Below, in pieces: positions 10,266-22,027 of a stretch of DNA of 64,000 nt (the first letter of the stretch is position 1; each line of letters starts with the position of its first letter). The position numbers and the translations under genes are program-made. The DNA comes from Odobenus rosmarus divergens (lineage: Eukaryota > Chordata > Mammalia > Carnivora > Odobenidae). The stretch lies in the NCBI RefSeq assembly GCF_000321225.1, contig NW_004451516.1:455504-519503 (forward strand). The letters run 5' to 3'. The notes beneath the pieces were generated by a model. The model was not told the origin of the DNA and did no database searches. It saw only the letters and a list, made by a program, of their open reading frames with translations.

Positions 10266-12718
10266 AATACAAATCCACGGCTTAATGGCATAGCCTATGA
10301 TGTAATGTACATGATAGAAAGAATGTTGAGCCCCTTTTATTTATCTACAGTGAACAAAATACAAACTCTTGTGTAACAAATGAGTTGTAAGTGAAACTAA
10401 ACATAACTTACCAAATTAGTGATACAATTATAATGTAAGATTCATTGGACCAACTGACTAGGCCTAAGCATTTACTGTCTATGATTGTTAAAAATAATGA
10501 CATATACCCATTCATATCAAGTTCAAAAGAAGCCAAACTTCTTCATTGGCACCATGTTCTAGTGACACCAGGATGGATGTTTATGAATAACAACTCTACC
10601 ATTGTCAAAATTCTCAGTTGACTTTGTATAATTCATTAGTTGATGAAATACATTATTAAAGGAAAAACAAAATGAAATCTAGACCACTAAATTGACATTT
10701 TCTGTTAATTCATTTTCTTGATTATAATAGTTACAAAAAAGCAACTGATTTAATTGTCACATAATCAATCTATCTTAAACATTAAAATAGTGCACATAAA
10801 ATTGTGTTACTGCTTAAAGCAGTTTGTTCAAGTGATGATGATCCTTCTAGTGAAGCAGCTAACTAATAGTGAGGACATTTATGGGACACTAATTTCTCCA
10901 TTTCTAAATGAAGCTGGGCAGGCTACTCCAAGGGATCTATCTATATAGGTTGTTCTTTGTACAAAGGGACAAAGCCAATGGAGTGGGTGGGGGCTGAAAG
11001 CCAGCCTGAGCCAACTGCCTAAGCCATGTACCTATAGGTCTCCAGAAGCCCGGGGGAGGCGCCTCGGACTAACTCACACAAAGGGGCCCTTTATGCCCTA
11101 GTAGCCCTGAGGCTGTCACTTTCATCAACTAAATGATGCTAAAATTTCCACATATTCTTAGAATCCAGTCTAACAAATATCTAAATAGAACATGACTCAT
11201 GAGCCAATTAAACCTTTCGAACATGATTTGAACTTAAGCAATTGTAAATAGTTTTAAAATTGTGCGTGACATTTTTTCGCAAAAGATAAATATTATATTC
11301 TAAATAATTTTTGAAACTTTATAAACTGCCACCATTTGATTCAGCACACTAACAGAAGAGAAAGGCAATGTGTAACCTCTATCTTACATTTTTTAACATT
11401 TTGCAACAAAATGATCTTCTCAACAATTGCAGCAAGTAAAGTGATGGAGTATCCAATCACTGAATCCCGTCTCCCTTTTATGTCCTCTTTAAGAAGCTAA
11501 CCGTGAACAAAATTATTAGGACCACAAGAATAAACCACATACCCAGCTGAATATTAAGACAATTTAGAAGTAAGTCCTCATGAAAAAAACAAATAAAGAT
11601 TATTTCTTTTTAGTCAGTCCTTATTTCAAAATTCTTTTTTTTTAAAGTTTCAACCAGGTTAACAATCTAAAAAATTTGCAACTGCTTCTTGGATAGTGAG
11701 GTAGTCTGTGAGGTGGGGGGAAAGGTGGGGAATGGTATCTAAATTGCTGCCTTTCACTTATTCAAGAGGCATGTATTTTCTGAGCATTTTTTATATGCTT
11801 TGGAGCAAGTAAAGATTAAGAGCATGTAAAGATTAAGATTAAGATTAAGCATGTAAGGATTAAGTGACCTTAACCCTTTAGCAATGTCCTTAATCTATTG
11901 GAAACTGAAATTTTTATCATATGTCAAAAATTTCACAAGACTAGTTGAATAACATTTTGTTTCTTTTTATTCATCCACCCCACTGAATTTTGTTGACATG
12001 AATCTTTGAGTTATTTTTGCTCAGAGGATATCTTTTCATAAGTGTTGCCTTTTGTTTTATTTTATTTATTTTATTTTCTTTTATTAACCTTTCATTTCTT
12101 CAATTTATTCTTAGGCTTTCTAGTCAAAACACATTCATTTCACTAACATTCTCTTCATCATTAACCGTTCAAGTATCTTTAAATATTCTTGTATATTTCA
12201 GCAAAGGAGATGTGGTCATTGTGGGTATATGTGTATATATATTTTAGTTTGTAAAACTCCATCAAACAGTGCCAGGAATAAAGTGCAGATTATGGACTAT
12301 ATGTCAGAGGTTTAACTGAGAACTCAGTCAATCACATTATATTGATTAAGAATGAATCAAATCATCTGTGATAAAACGCTTGCATTCATACACTTTTAGC
12401 CAAAAAAAGTCAAATTCCTTCTTAATAAAAGCCACAGTTCTAATAAATTCAAGTACATATTCATAAGATGATGTTCCTTAAATAGTAATGATGCAACTGA
12501 TATTTGTTTGATGTTTATTATAACAATTAGCTTAATACACTGTGCTTTAACTCATTGATAACATCAGGTCCTTCTGAGATAGGTAAAACTATTTGCTAAT
12601 AACTTGGATGGTGTTTTGTAATTAAATTAGTGCTTTCAAATGTCTTCTCATTTTTTAGCTTCAGTGTTAAATAACACCTTCCCAAAACTCTTTTTGGTTT
12701 TCTATGACTGCTATAAAT
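10266..12718. other. Unassigned AT-rich DNA, 2.4 kb
   Basis: No repeat family recognised. A GC-richer patch at about 10980-11110 (AGCCCGGGGGAGGCGCCTCG) stands out locally but has no recognisable coding or LTR signature. Short ATTAAG repeats lie at about 11813-11865. No splice-supported frame. Confidence 0.4.
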
Positions 12719-12764
12719 ATTAGATAGATGATAGATAGATAGATAGATGATAGACAGATAGATA
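12719..12764. repeat. (GATA)n microsatellite
   Basis: Interrupted GATA repeats with GATGATA and GACA variants, immediately adjoining the antisense LTR end. Confidence 0.9.
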
Positions 12765-12768
12765 AATT

Positions 12769-13160
12769 TGTCAGAGTTCTCCAGAAAAACAGAACCAATA
12801 GGATGTGTATAAATAAATAGAGAAAGAGACTGAGATTTATCTTAAGGCCCATGAGATTGTAGGCACTCGTAAGTCCAAAGTCACATCAGCAGGCTGGAGA
12901 TTCTGGGAAGAGTTAATATTAAAGCTTGAATCCACAGTCTACTGCAGAATTTCCTCTTCCTTAGGGAATGTCAGTCTTTTTATCCTAAGGGCTTCGGTTG
13001 TTTGGATGAAGCCCACCATATGGAAGGTAATCTGCTTTACTCAAAGTCTACTAATTTATATACTTATCTTGTCTAAATAATACCTTCGCAACAACATCCA
13101 CAGTGTTTGATCAAATATCTAAGTCCCATGGTCTAGCCAAGTTGATACATAAAATTATCA
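12769..13160 (-). mobile_element. MLT2-like ERVL LTR
   Basis: Plus strand reads GTCAGAGTTCTCCAGAAAAACAGAACCAATAGGATGTG, CAGCAGGCTGGAGATTCTGG, GGATGAAGCCCACCATATGG, AATCTGCTTTACTCAAAGTC and AGCCAAGTTGATACATAAAA in that order, the reverse complement of an MLT2 LTR. The interval starts TG and ends CA. The flanks AAATT / AAGAT are a poor TSD. Solo LTR, old. Confidence 0.8.
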
Positions 13161-13185
13161 AAGATCTATAAATGATTGATACATC

Positions 13186-13207
13186 GAGAGAGAGAGAGAG
13201 AGAGAGA
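13186..13207. repeat. (GA)n microsatellite
   Basis: Uninterrupted GA dinucleotides following ATACATC. A short (AGT)n run follows at about 13228-13246. Confidence 0.9.
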
Positions 13208-13249
13208 TGTCATCACAGATAGATGTTTAATAGTAGTAGTAGTAGTATT

Positions 13250-14137
13250 AATATTATGTCTTTCTTTTCCTGTTTAGCTCTAGGTATTGCTTTTTTACTA
13301 AAGGTGTTTTATGTGCCTCTGTCACCGCTCACTCCCCTCTGCTTTGATTTCCCATTTCTAACATTCTGAGGGATGGATTAAAAAGAGAAGAGGAGTTCTG
13401 AATGGAAAATGGAAGGAAAATGCCCGTAAGTGACAGCTGGAGTGTTCATCTATAAATAAGAGTACATGTGGGTTTTGTGTTACTGTATTTGGTTTTCCAA
13501 AAGTCTTTCTTATTTTTTTTATATGTCTTTTTATTTTGGTGATTGAGTTTGCCAGATACATGAAAGGTAAAACATCAATGAGACTTTTGTAAGAAGTTAT
13601 TATTTACCCATTTTTAACATAGAAAATATATAGAAAATTTACTGTAATGATTTGACTTGCAACTATAACTACCACTTGTCTTCATAAAATATAAAATTGA
13701 TACCTTACAAATTTCTATTCATAGATACTATTCATATTCACTGATTTCATTTACCTTCTATTCTTTCCAGAACATGATTTGCCTTTTATTTGCTTCACTT
13801 ACTAATCAAGGTAATCTGAGATAAATAAAGCAAATCAAATATCAAGACATAAAATCTGTTTTAATGCATTACAACAGCCGGAAGAAAGAAGTTAAATAGT
13901 TCCATATCTTTTAAAAATCGAATAATAGTGCCCTTTTCAGAAAAGTGCATTCGATATCTTGATGAGTCAGATTTATGCTGTTTTAAGAATTTAAAGGAAC
14001 ATTTTGACCTACAGTACATAATATCCTGAAACCACATCACAGCTCAACTTTCTTATACTTCTTATTAACCTTACATAAAATCTGATAATTCAAAAATAAC
14101 AAGAATTTTAATTAGTTAATGGAAGGCACTCATATTG
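13250..14137. other. Unassigned AT-rich DNA
   Basis: No family or gene recognised. The minus frame 13358-13561 has no support. Confidence 0.45.
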
Positions 14138-14138
14138 A

Positions 14139-14546
14139 TGAGGGATAGAAGCAGAAAAATTTTCACCTTCAGTCCAGAAGGCTGACCTATAGCCTCCATA
14201 GTTCCAATAAGGATCAAACATGTCCTGGTTGCTACATTCTCACAGGGTCTCCTGACTGCCTGTCCATCTCACTGATAGTTAATATCGAACGAATGATAAG
14301 TACCAGAGAAATCTTGTGAAAGTAGTTTTGCAAGTAGAAATTCGAAGAAGACATTTATGATCTGATATTCCCTGCACGTCCTCTCCTCCTTGAGCACTAA
14401 GCATATAACCACCAACTTCATACAGCAAAAGTGCAGCTCTTTATGCCAACAGAGCCTGTCCCCATGCTACTTAAATAAACTTACTAAGTTGCACCATACG
14501 ACATCTCAAGAATTCTTTCTTGGCCACTGCGCTCAATGATCCCACA
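14139..14546 (+). mobile_element. Class-I-type (ERV1-like) solo LTR, decayed
   Basis: The 3' part has LTR U3/R/U5 style landmarks: CAGCAAAAGTGCAGCTCTTT, TGTCCCCATGCTACTT, an AATAAA at 14474-14479, then CATCTCAAGAATTCTTTCTTGG and a terminal CCCACA. The upstream TCACAGGGTCTCCTGACTGCC block fits the same unit. TG at 14139 is a guess for the left end and no TSD was confirmed. No gag/pol/env sequence lies beside it. Confidence 0.55.
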
Positions 14547-14554
14547 CCAATATT

Positions 14555-15450
14555 AACATTTGTTATGATTTCAAATCAAATATTTAGAAGATGGTTAATA
14601 TTTTTATTTATTCTCTTTATAAAACTAACTTCTCAAGTTTCTTTCAATTGTTCAACACTACAGACCATAATCAAGATGGAAACCAGTCATCATCATTTCA
14701 GCTTCCTGGAATTTATTATAATTAATCTTTGAATACATTAAGTCAAAATGTTGAGACGTTTAATAGGTAAAGTAACATAACAATAAAAATGTTTAACTAA
14801 ATACCATCACTACTTCCAAATCAATAACAAAAAAATAATTCCAAATGACCTATAAGTAGAGTTGCTTGTGATTAATATCTGCAAGTATCACTTGTAATTA
14901 ATGTCTGGTTTATCTTCTCAGTTTTTATCACTCTTGTAAGGTCATAGACAAGAAGCCAGATACAGACCTCAAATCATCAATATCAAAAAAACTCTTTGTT
15001 ATGGACCAAAAGTCATCTGCCTCATTTTTGGTATTTGTTCACCTTTATATTATATTCATTATCCATTATAAATAGATCAAGCCCAACATCAAAGTCTTCA
15101 TTTACCTAGATGTTCCATTGATTTTTTTTTCCCCTGCTGTACATGTGACTTAAGAACACATTTACTTAATATCAAATCTTTTTCTGTTTCTTGTGTCAGA
15201 AAGCACCAAGTAAGTAAATGGAAAATCATTACCAGTAGGAGAATGCTTGCCAAAATCAGTGAACATGAATTACAATGGCCCTCCAATTTAAAAATAGACT
15301 GACTTTTAATTATCTTTGAAGGCAAATGAAATAACAATGACATTTAAAATGATGTCTCAAATAAAGCATCTTTCTTCAGGATATAAGAAAAAACAGAGCA
15401 CTATCTGAAAATATTTCCCAGAGCCCAGTCAGGCAGCATTATAAACACTT
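14555..15450. other. Unassigned AT-rich DNA
   Basis: No repeat family or credible coding frame recognised. Confidence 0.45.
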
Positions 15451-15465
15451 AAAATCAGAATTTCT

Positions 15466-15674
15466 TTCTCTTTTTTTAAGATTTTTTTAATTATTTTTAT
15501 TAATTTGACGGAGAGAGACACAGCGAGAGAGGGAACACAAGCAGGGGGAGTGGGAGAGGGAGAGCAGGCTTCCCGCGGAGCAGGGAGCCCGATGTGGGGC
15601 TCGATCCCAGGACCCTGAGATCATGACCTGAGCCGAAGGCAGATACCCAATGACTGAGCCACCCAGGCGCCCTC
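15466..15674 (-). mobile_element. Can-SINE, full length
   Basis: Reverse-complement copy: T-rich tail, GGAGAGAGACACAGCGAGAG, GATCATGACCTGAGCCGAAG, CCACCCAGGCGCCC head. TSD AAAATCAGA(A/G)TTTCT at 15451-15465 and 15675-15689, one mismatch. Low divergence from the consensus of its neighbours, so relatively young. Confidence 0.95.
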
Positions 15675-15956
15675 AAAATCAGAGTTTCTGCCTCAGACAT
15701 TATAAAGTCCAGAAACAGAGAGAACTTTTGTCAGAATAGGATCTAGATCTCACATACTGCTCCTGTCACTCTCTCCACGTGGCTGACAGGAGAAATTTGG
15801 ATCTTACCAATAGGTGCCCCAACGGTCAGCTCTCAACAAAGCTGGATAAATGCACCTTCTTCAAAAGGTAGGTTCAAACAGAAGTGCTCCATGACAAAAC
15901 TGACCTGGGTGCCAAATGTGATAAGGTCTTTGATTTAATAACACAGACACTGCTGG

Positions 15957-16097
15957 GACACCTGGGTGCCTCAGTCAGTTAAGCGTCCAACTCTTGATCA
16001 AGCCCCGCATTGGGCTCCAAGCTGAGCATGGAGCCTACTTAGGATTCTCTCTCTCCCTCTCCCCAGTCCCTCCCTGCCCGCACTCTCACTCTCTCTC

Positions 16098-16098
<1 letters not shown>
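15957..16098 (+). mobile_element. Can-SINE, internally shortened, ending in a CA microsatellite
   Basis: GGGACACCTGGGTGCCTCAG head, AAGCCCCGCATTGGGCTCC body lacking the usual GGTCATGATCCCAGGGTCC block, then GAGCCTACTTAGGATTCTC and CT-rich DNA running into (CA)n. The usual A-rich tail has been replaced by the CA expansion. Confidence 0.85.

Positions 16099-16140
<42 letters not shown>
16099..16140. repeat. (CA)21 microsatellite
   Basis: Perfect CA dinucleotides seeded at the 3' end of a Can-SINE. Likely polymorphic in length. Confidence 0.95.
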
Positions 16141-16142
<2 letters not shown>

Positions 16143-16144
<2 letters not shown>

Positions 16145-17390
16145 CTCTCAGGTCCGAGGGTCTTAACTGGAATTATGTACTTCCAGTGTCAGCTACTTCC
16201 CAGTCAACACCAGCGCTTCCCTTCAATCTCCAGACCCTGTGGCTAAACCTCATCCACTAGTCACATCCACTCTGGTCAAGATGAATTCACTCTCAGGAGC
16301 CTCAGTGCTCTTTGCTACAAGCAAGCTGTAATGAAATTTTCATTAATCAAATAAAAATGTGTAACACCTCTGAATTTCAAAAGGAAGGCATCGGTGTGGG
16401 TCCCTTTCCTCAGAGGAAACTTCTTTACTTCTGTGTAAATTTATGGTGACAGAGAAATTCATAATGGAGGGTTTCTCCCAGTGACCCCTGGCAGTAACTA
16501 AATGCCACAGTTTAACAGATGTCAGAAAAGTGAAGTAAAATCCACCCCCTACATCCTGGGCAGATATCCTGGCACAGCTAAAATGTCTTTTTTCAAAGAC
16601 AATATATATAAAATGCCTTGCATGTAACTGTTTACTGAGGAAAGGTACCTTTCATGTCTAATGAAAAGTAGCTCTTGCTATTAGGAACACAATCACATAG
16701 TGTACAGATTCTGCTGGGCACATTTTTAATCAGGTACAGAAATAACCACATGGGATAGCAACCAGCATATTTCCATTTCCTTAGATGTCCACATACTCAT
16801 GTAAAAATTTTTCCATTTTCCATTTCCTTAGATGTCCACATACTCATGTAAAAATCAGAGCTATCGGTACAACACAAACTTTTGTAATAGTCCAGATCAA
16901 GCTCTTTCTATTTTTCCCCATCTCTAAATTTTCCATTTGCAAGTAAGCACCCATCATGTGTTGATTAACAATATAAAATGATAACAGTGCATATTTTCAC
17001 CAGTAACTAGAATTATCCTGCCTGTATAGATTCTTGGGGGGAGAAAAAAAGAGACAAAGCTCATAAAGGTAGACTAAATTGAAATCAAAGCCTTGTCCCC
17101 TGGATAAATACCCCAATTGTGTATATACCCTATTCTGTTCACTGACCAGTAAAACAGAAAACCATACCTTCGTTTAAATCCTACTCTAGAGTCAGACTCT
17201 AACTCTTTCTCATTTGTCCAAAGAGACTGGAAGATGAGAGATGCTCAAGAATGAAATGTACTTCGTCAGTTGGAGTCAGCCTGACACTAGCATTCCAAGT
17301 TCTGGTTCCCCCGTAGGTATTTAAGAAAGCTGATGACAAGGACACAGAGTCAAAGTCTTGTCTCCCCAAATACATAATAATAAAAACAGT
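16143..17390. other. Unassigned DNA with a local tandem duplication
   Basis: No known family recognised apart from the 47-bp-period duplication at 16771-16855. No supported gene. Confidence 0.45.
16771..16855. repeat. Local duplication, 38-bp perfect copies, 47-bp period
   Basis: TTCCATTTCCTTAGATGTCC and the following 18 bases to GTAAAAAT occur at 16771-16808 and again at 16818-16855 with no mismatch, separated by 9 bases. The identity implies a recent slippage or template-switch event, or an assembly artefact. Confidence 0.95.
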
Positions 17391-17394
17391 TACG

Positions 17395-17670
17395 TTTACG
17401 CAACCCTTACTGTGTGTGAGAGACTGCTGTAAGCACGGAGTGAAAGAGAGAGAGAGAGACTGTGTGTGTGTGTGTCTGTGTGTGAATGAGTATGTGTCAT
17501 ATACTCTTCACAACAATCCTCTGAGGAAGCTACTATTATTATCCTTATTCTACAGATGGGAAAATTAAGGTCTAAGTGTATATACTGCTTGGAAGTGGCA
17601 GAGCCGACATTTAAACCCAGGCCATCTGAGCTCTGGGGTACGTGCTTTTAACTGCTACCCTCTACTGCCT
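17395..17670 (-). repeat. MIR SINE remnant containing a GA/TG expansion
   Basis: ATTATTATCCTTATTCTACAGATGGGAAAATTAAGG-type core, GGAAGTGGCAGAGCCGAC and AAACCCAGGCCATCTGAGC are textbook reverse-complement MIR. A (GA)n(TG)n microsatellite at about 17446-17485 interrupts its 5' side on this strand. Confidence 0.8.
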
Positions 17671-17984
17671 GATGGAGTGGATATTTCCCCCAAGCAGGAC
17701 ACCCGTCGGAGGCCCACCTCAAATCATTTTCCAGAAGACCACCAGAGGAAGTGTTATTATGTCCTATTTTTTCAGGTGATGCTATGGCCTTAGGATTTTT
17801 CAGACTTAAAGTGCCTGTAGCTCATACTGGCAGAGCTCCTGTGTCACTTTGAGAAGTCCAAAGATTCAACTGGTCGCTTAATTGGGCAAAAGCACAAGTT
17901 TAACTTCTCATTCCCTGGCAAACACTGCACTGAGCACTAAAAACTTACAAAGGTAAGGCAAAAATGGTCTTTGTACCCAGATGC
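17671..17984. other. Unassigned DNA
   Basis: No repeat or gene recognised. Confidence 0.45.
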
Positions 17985-18345
17985 TGCTGTGGGCTGAATT
18001 GTATCCTCCCAAGTTCATATGTTGAGGCCCTAATCCCTAATGTGATAATATGAGGAGATGGGACCTTTGGGAATCATTAGGTTTAGATGAGGTCGTAAGG
18101 GTGGGGCCCTCATAATGGCATGAGTGCCCTTAGGAAAAAAAATACCTGAGAGTCTCTCCCTCCCTCCCTCCCTCTCTCTCTCTCTCTCTCTCCTTCTCAT
18201 ATGTGAGGACACAGTGAGAAAGTGGCCACGCGGACAACTTGATCTTCAACTTCCAGCTCTAGAACTATGAGAAAATCAATTTCTGGTTTTTAAGCCTCCC
18301 AGTCCATGGTATTTCGTTATGGTAGCTCAAGCTAAGACAAACACA
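17985..18345 (+). mobile_element. MaLR-type solo LTR (MLT1/MST-like)
   Basis: TGCTGTGGGCTGAATTGTAT start, CAAGTTCATATGTTGAGGCC, ATTAGGTTTAGATGAGGTCG, GGGTGGGGCCCTCATAATGG, a CTCC/TC microsatellite at about 18157-18193, GTGAGGACACAGTGAGAAAG and the CCAGTCCATGGTATTTCGTT end region. This is the standard order of a MaLR LTR. GATGC (17980-17984) and GATGG (18346-18350) are a 4/5 TSD. The internal TC run is a normal feature of this family that has expanded here. Confidence 0.85.
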
Positions 18346-18539
18346 GATGGTGTTTAATGACAAAAACAGGACAGACACTTAAATCTGTGTGTTCACAGAA
18401 GAGATTCATTCAGGAGCAAAAAACCATATTTAGAGATTTAGAAATATTTAGAGATATTTATGTATTGTAATAGAGAAGGTAAATAGGGAAGGATGAATGT
18501 TTGTCATTAAGGCAGATAATGATCATCCTTTTTAAAATT

Positions 18540-18690
18540 GCTACTCCTTACTGAATATGGAACATAACGTTTTCTCATTTAATCCTCAAAACAACCCTAT
18601 GCAAAACTGAAATTTAGACAGACTAGGTAATTTCCCCAGAACACAGAGCAGTAACCTCAAGACAAAGACTAGACCCTAGCTCTGACTGCA
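18540..18690 (-). repeat. MIR SINE remnant
   Basis: TCATTTAATCCTCAAAACAACCCTATG followed by GGTAATTTCCCCAGAACACA and AAGACTAGACCC fits the reverse-complement MIR. Diverged. Confidence 0.65.
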
Positions 18691-19843
18691 AGCCCCCGGC
18701 CCTGCCCTGATCATAGAGAAGGTTGCCAGATAGGTCTGGGTTCTTCTGGCAAAGCTTCCAGAGCAGCTGAAATCTGGGAGAGAAAAAAGCCAGCAAACAA
18801 TGCCTAGATTCAAGGCTTCCAGAAAGAATAGTAAGACACCCCTTTTACGCTCCTGCCAAGACAAAGGAAAATAGCAGCTTCTTCTTTGTAAAGCAATTCT
18901 CCCTTTTAATTCAATCCAGGATGAATACAAATATAGCATCAACCAAAGTTGCATGTGGAGAGGAATGTCATTCCTAAAAGGTTCTGAAAGGAATTTTGAT
19001 CAAAGATAATTGTGTGCTTGGTTATTCATTCTCAGGTCACATTCCTTTTCAGGTAAGTGTGAAAACTGGTAACAATTTGGTGCTTAAAATTTATTAACAG
19101 TGAATTTTACCAAGATTTTGAGTTTAAAATCTAAAGTACTCTATTCTCCTTTCACTCAGAAAACCTTGTTTTTAAGTAACTTAGTTGAGGACTGAAAAGT
19201 TTGGAAGCTCCTATTGAGCCATTGTGGTATATGGCTGTATTTTTTTCTGAAGCTCTCTGCTCATTTGAGCATTTTGTTCTCAGAAACAGCCCAGTAGTTA
19301 AGAAAAATTGTCCCACCAATCAGTAAAGGCATTCTTTTCAACCATCTGGCAGGCTTTTAAAATGGATGATTTTTTTCATTTTTTTTCCCCAGCCAAATGA
19401 TTTCAACACAATCTTCTACCAGATGTCTTCTGTTTCTGAACAAATGATGATAGGAAGCAATTTCTGTCTCTCCACAAAGGTATAAATAGTGAATAATCTT
19501 GGCTCCATTTAAAGTGTAATGCAACAAACTGTGGTACCCTAAACTGTAAGACACTATTCAATTTTCTCTCCATTTTCTCGTGGATATTTTCTATTTCCCA
19601 AGATTATTCTAAAGAATAAGGAAAATGACACATTCAGAGATAAACAGATAATAAATGTTGGCCTTATTTGTTTTGTTATAAGAATAAGGTTTACCTTGGG
19701 AATTTTAAATAATTCATAAATATGAGTAGAATTCAATCCTATAATCAAATATGCCATAAGAAAATGTTCAGCTGATTAGCATTTAAAGATACACATAATT
19801 CTTGTGGCTCTGTATGCTAACTAAGCAAACTCAAATTTATATT
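18691..19843. other. Unassigned DNA
   Basis: No repeat family recognised. The 92-codon minus frame at 18676-18954 starts in the MIR and has no recognisable domain. Confidence 0.45.
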
Positions 19844-19860
19844 AATAAGCGAACTTTTTT

Positions 19861-20047
19861 TTTTAAAGATTTTATTTATTTATTTGACAGAGAGACAGCG
19901 AGAGAGGGAACACAAGCAGGGGGAGTGGGAGAGGGAGAAGCAGGCTTCCCGCTGAGCAGGGAGCCCGATGCGGGGCTCGATCCCAGGACCCTGGGATCAT
20001 GACCTGAGCCGAAAGCTGCTTAACCAACTGAGCCACCCAGGTGCCCC
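19861..20047 (-). mobile_element. Can-SINE, full length, young
   Basis: TTTAAAGATTTTATTTATTT tail, AGCGAGAGAGGGAACACAAG, CCCGATGCGGGGCTCGATCC and GAGCCACCCAGGTGCCCC. TSD AATAAG(C/T)GAACTTTTTT at 19844-19860 and 20048-20064, one mismatch. Retained CpGs (GCGGGGCTCGATC) indicate a young copy. Confidence 0.96.
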
Positions 20048-20064
20048 AATAAGTGAACTTTTTT

Positions 20065-20481
20065 AAATTTTTACACAAATTACTTTTATGTGTCAAATGA
20101 CTTATAGCCCTCCTCTTTCCAAAAGAATTTAAAACAGATTACAACAAAAGATACAACAGAGAAAAGTAGAAAATTTCCAGAGGACTAAAAAAAGATGCAA
20201 ACATTTTTACTACAAGAAAACACATTGATGCCACTAAAATTCAAATTTGGTTTTCTATATCCTCATAATAAGGTCCAATAATGATAGATAGAATAGTAAA
20301 TCATGTGTCTACCATTATGTCACTATTGCATAGAAAGAAACATGTTAACTCTTTAAAGAAGAATTTTTCCTGACACTAAATTCAAACCGAGAGTTTATAG
20401 GTTAAGGGAAGAGAAATGGTGAATTAAAAAAAAAAAAATATATATATATATATATTCTTAGAGACCCTTTGAACAATATTC
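20065..20481. other. Unassigned DNA ending in A-rich/(TA)n
   Basis: Nothing recognised except an A run plus (TA)n microsatellite at about 20426-20455. Confidence 0.5.
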
Positions 20482-20496
20482 AAAACATAAACCAGA

Positions 20497-20698
20497 GGGG
20501 CACCTGAGTGGCTCAGTCATTAAGCGTCTGCCTTCAGCTCGGGTCATGATCCCGGGATTCTGGGATCGAGCCCCACATCAAGCCCCACATCGGGCTCCCT
20601 GCTCCGCAGGAAGCCTGCTTCTCCCTCTCCCACTCCCCCTCCTTGTGTTCTCCCTCTCGCTGTGTCTCTCTCTGTCAAATAAATAAAATCTTAAAAAA
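20497..20698 (+). mobile_element. Can-SINE with an internal 14-bp duplication
   Basis: GGGGCACCTGAGTGGCTCAG head and normal tail, with a perfect TSD AAAACATAAACCAGA at 20482-20496 and 20699-20713. Its centre reads GAGCCCCACATCAAGCCCCA then CATCGGGCTCC, so the AGCCCCACATC segment is doubled relative to other copies here. The copy at 57782 has the same doubling. Confidence 0.95.
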
Positions 20699-20848
20699 AA
20701 AACATAAACCAGAAGTCTGTTTTTAAGTTTTTTATATGCAATATTTATACACGTATTACATAATATACTGCTGCTTGATTTATTCAAGTAAAAATAAACT
20801 CCATCTATACAGACACCATTGTGCATGTTATTTAGTAACATGAACTCT

Positions 20849-21045
20849 TTTTTTTATAAGATTTTATTTATTTATTTGACAGAGAGGGACACAGCGAGAG
20901 AAGGAACACAAGCAGGGGGAGGGGCAGAGGGAGAAGCAGACTCCCGCTGAGCAGGGAGCCCGACATGGGGTTTGATCCCAGGACCCTGGGATCATGACCT
21001 GAGCCGAAGGCAGACACTTAACCGACTGAGCCACCCAGGCGCCCC
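20849..21045 (-). mobile_element. Can-SINE, full length
   Basis: Reverse-complement copy with ATAAGATTTTATTTATTTAT tail, GACACAGCGAGAGAAGGAAC body and GAGCCACCCAGGCGCCCC head. It lies 150 bp after an oppositely oriented SINE (tail to tail). Confidence 0.93.
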
Positions 21046-22010
21046 TCAGACAATCTAAAAATAAAAAGCACCTCTTTATAAAATACCCATGCATAAGCTT
21101 TCAGTATACTATGATTGTGGTATTTTAGAACAAGAAGGCACTAATAATTTGACAAATGTTCAATGAAACAGAAGTTCCTAGGCCAGTCAGGCCCCTTACT
21201 CAATAGTTCATAAAATAATTCACTCAACAAGTATTCATCCCCACCACCACTCCTCACCGACCCACATGCCTCCTTGAAGTTCACTTCTAAAGAAAATTTT
21301 TCAGCCATTACACCTTCAATTCCATTGTGAATATCAGAATATCTCCCCAGAGTCTAAATACTCTGATATTCAAGGAACAGAATTTTTTGAAACAAATCTT
21401 TTTTGATCATATATTTTTAAAATAAACACCTTATAAAAATTGAAGAATGATTTGTAGAGGGAGCATCACATGAGACGATATAATTGATCAGGCAGCAAAA
21501 GGTCTGGCCACAAGATACAGACAAGATAGTGCAGATTTTACTAGAAGACATCAGTGGCATCAAAGCAAATCTCTGGTGATGCATGAATGGTGACAATTCC
21601 CAGTTGTCGGGGGATCGAGGGAGGTGCTAACTGTGTGTACATGCTTGAGCGTGTGCGTGCATGCGTGCGTGACTGTGAGATTGATGAGCTTTTTGAGAAG
21701 TTAAAATAGCTTTAAACAATTCAGGAAATTTCTTAATCTGGAACCAACCAGTCCCAGACAGAGAACATTATCTTCTACCGAAGTTTAATTCCTAGATGAT
21801 GAGTTTACCTTTCTGAGAATACGCACACAGCTTCTTGGCACTGCTTTCAGAGTGAATTCTACAATTTACCCTTGTATCTCCCAGACTGAAGAGGCTGTAT
21901 CAGAGCTCTGTGAGGGGAGCCATGACAGACTTAATCAGTGTCAAGGAGGAGAAAAAGCACAATGGTGGTCACAAACACATAAACTTATAAAACAGGGCTT
22001 TGCATTCAAA
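21046..22010. other. Unassigned DNA
   Basis: No repeat family recognised. A GTGCGTGCATGCGTGCGTGA-type alternating purine/pyrimidine stretch lies at about 21650-21672. No gene supported. Confidence 0.45.
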
Positions 22011-22027
22011 CCAGACACTTGTATTTC

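Noticed and set aside
10980..11110. GC-richer patch as promoter or CpG island
   Set aside because: Too short, few CpGs, no coding sequence or known LTR landmarks nearby.
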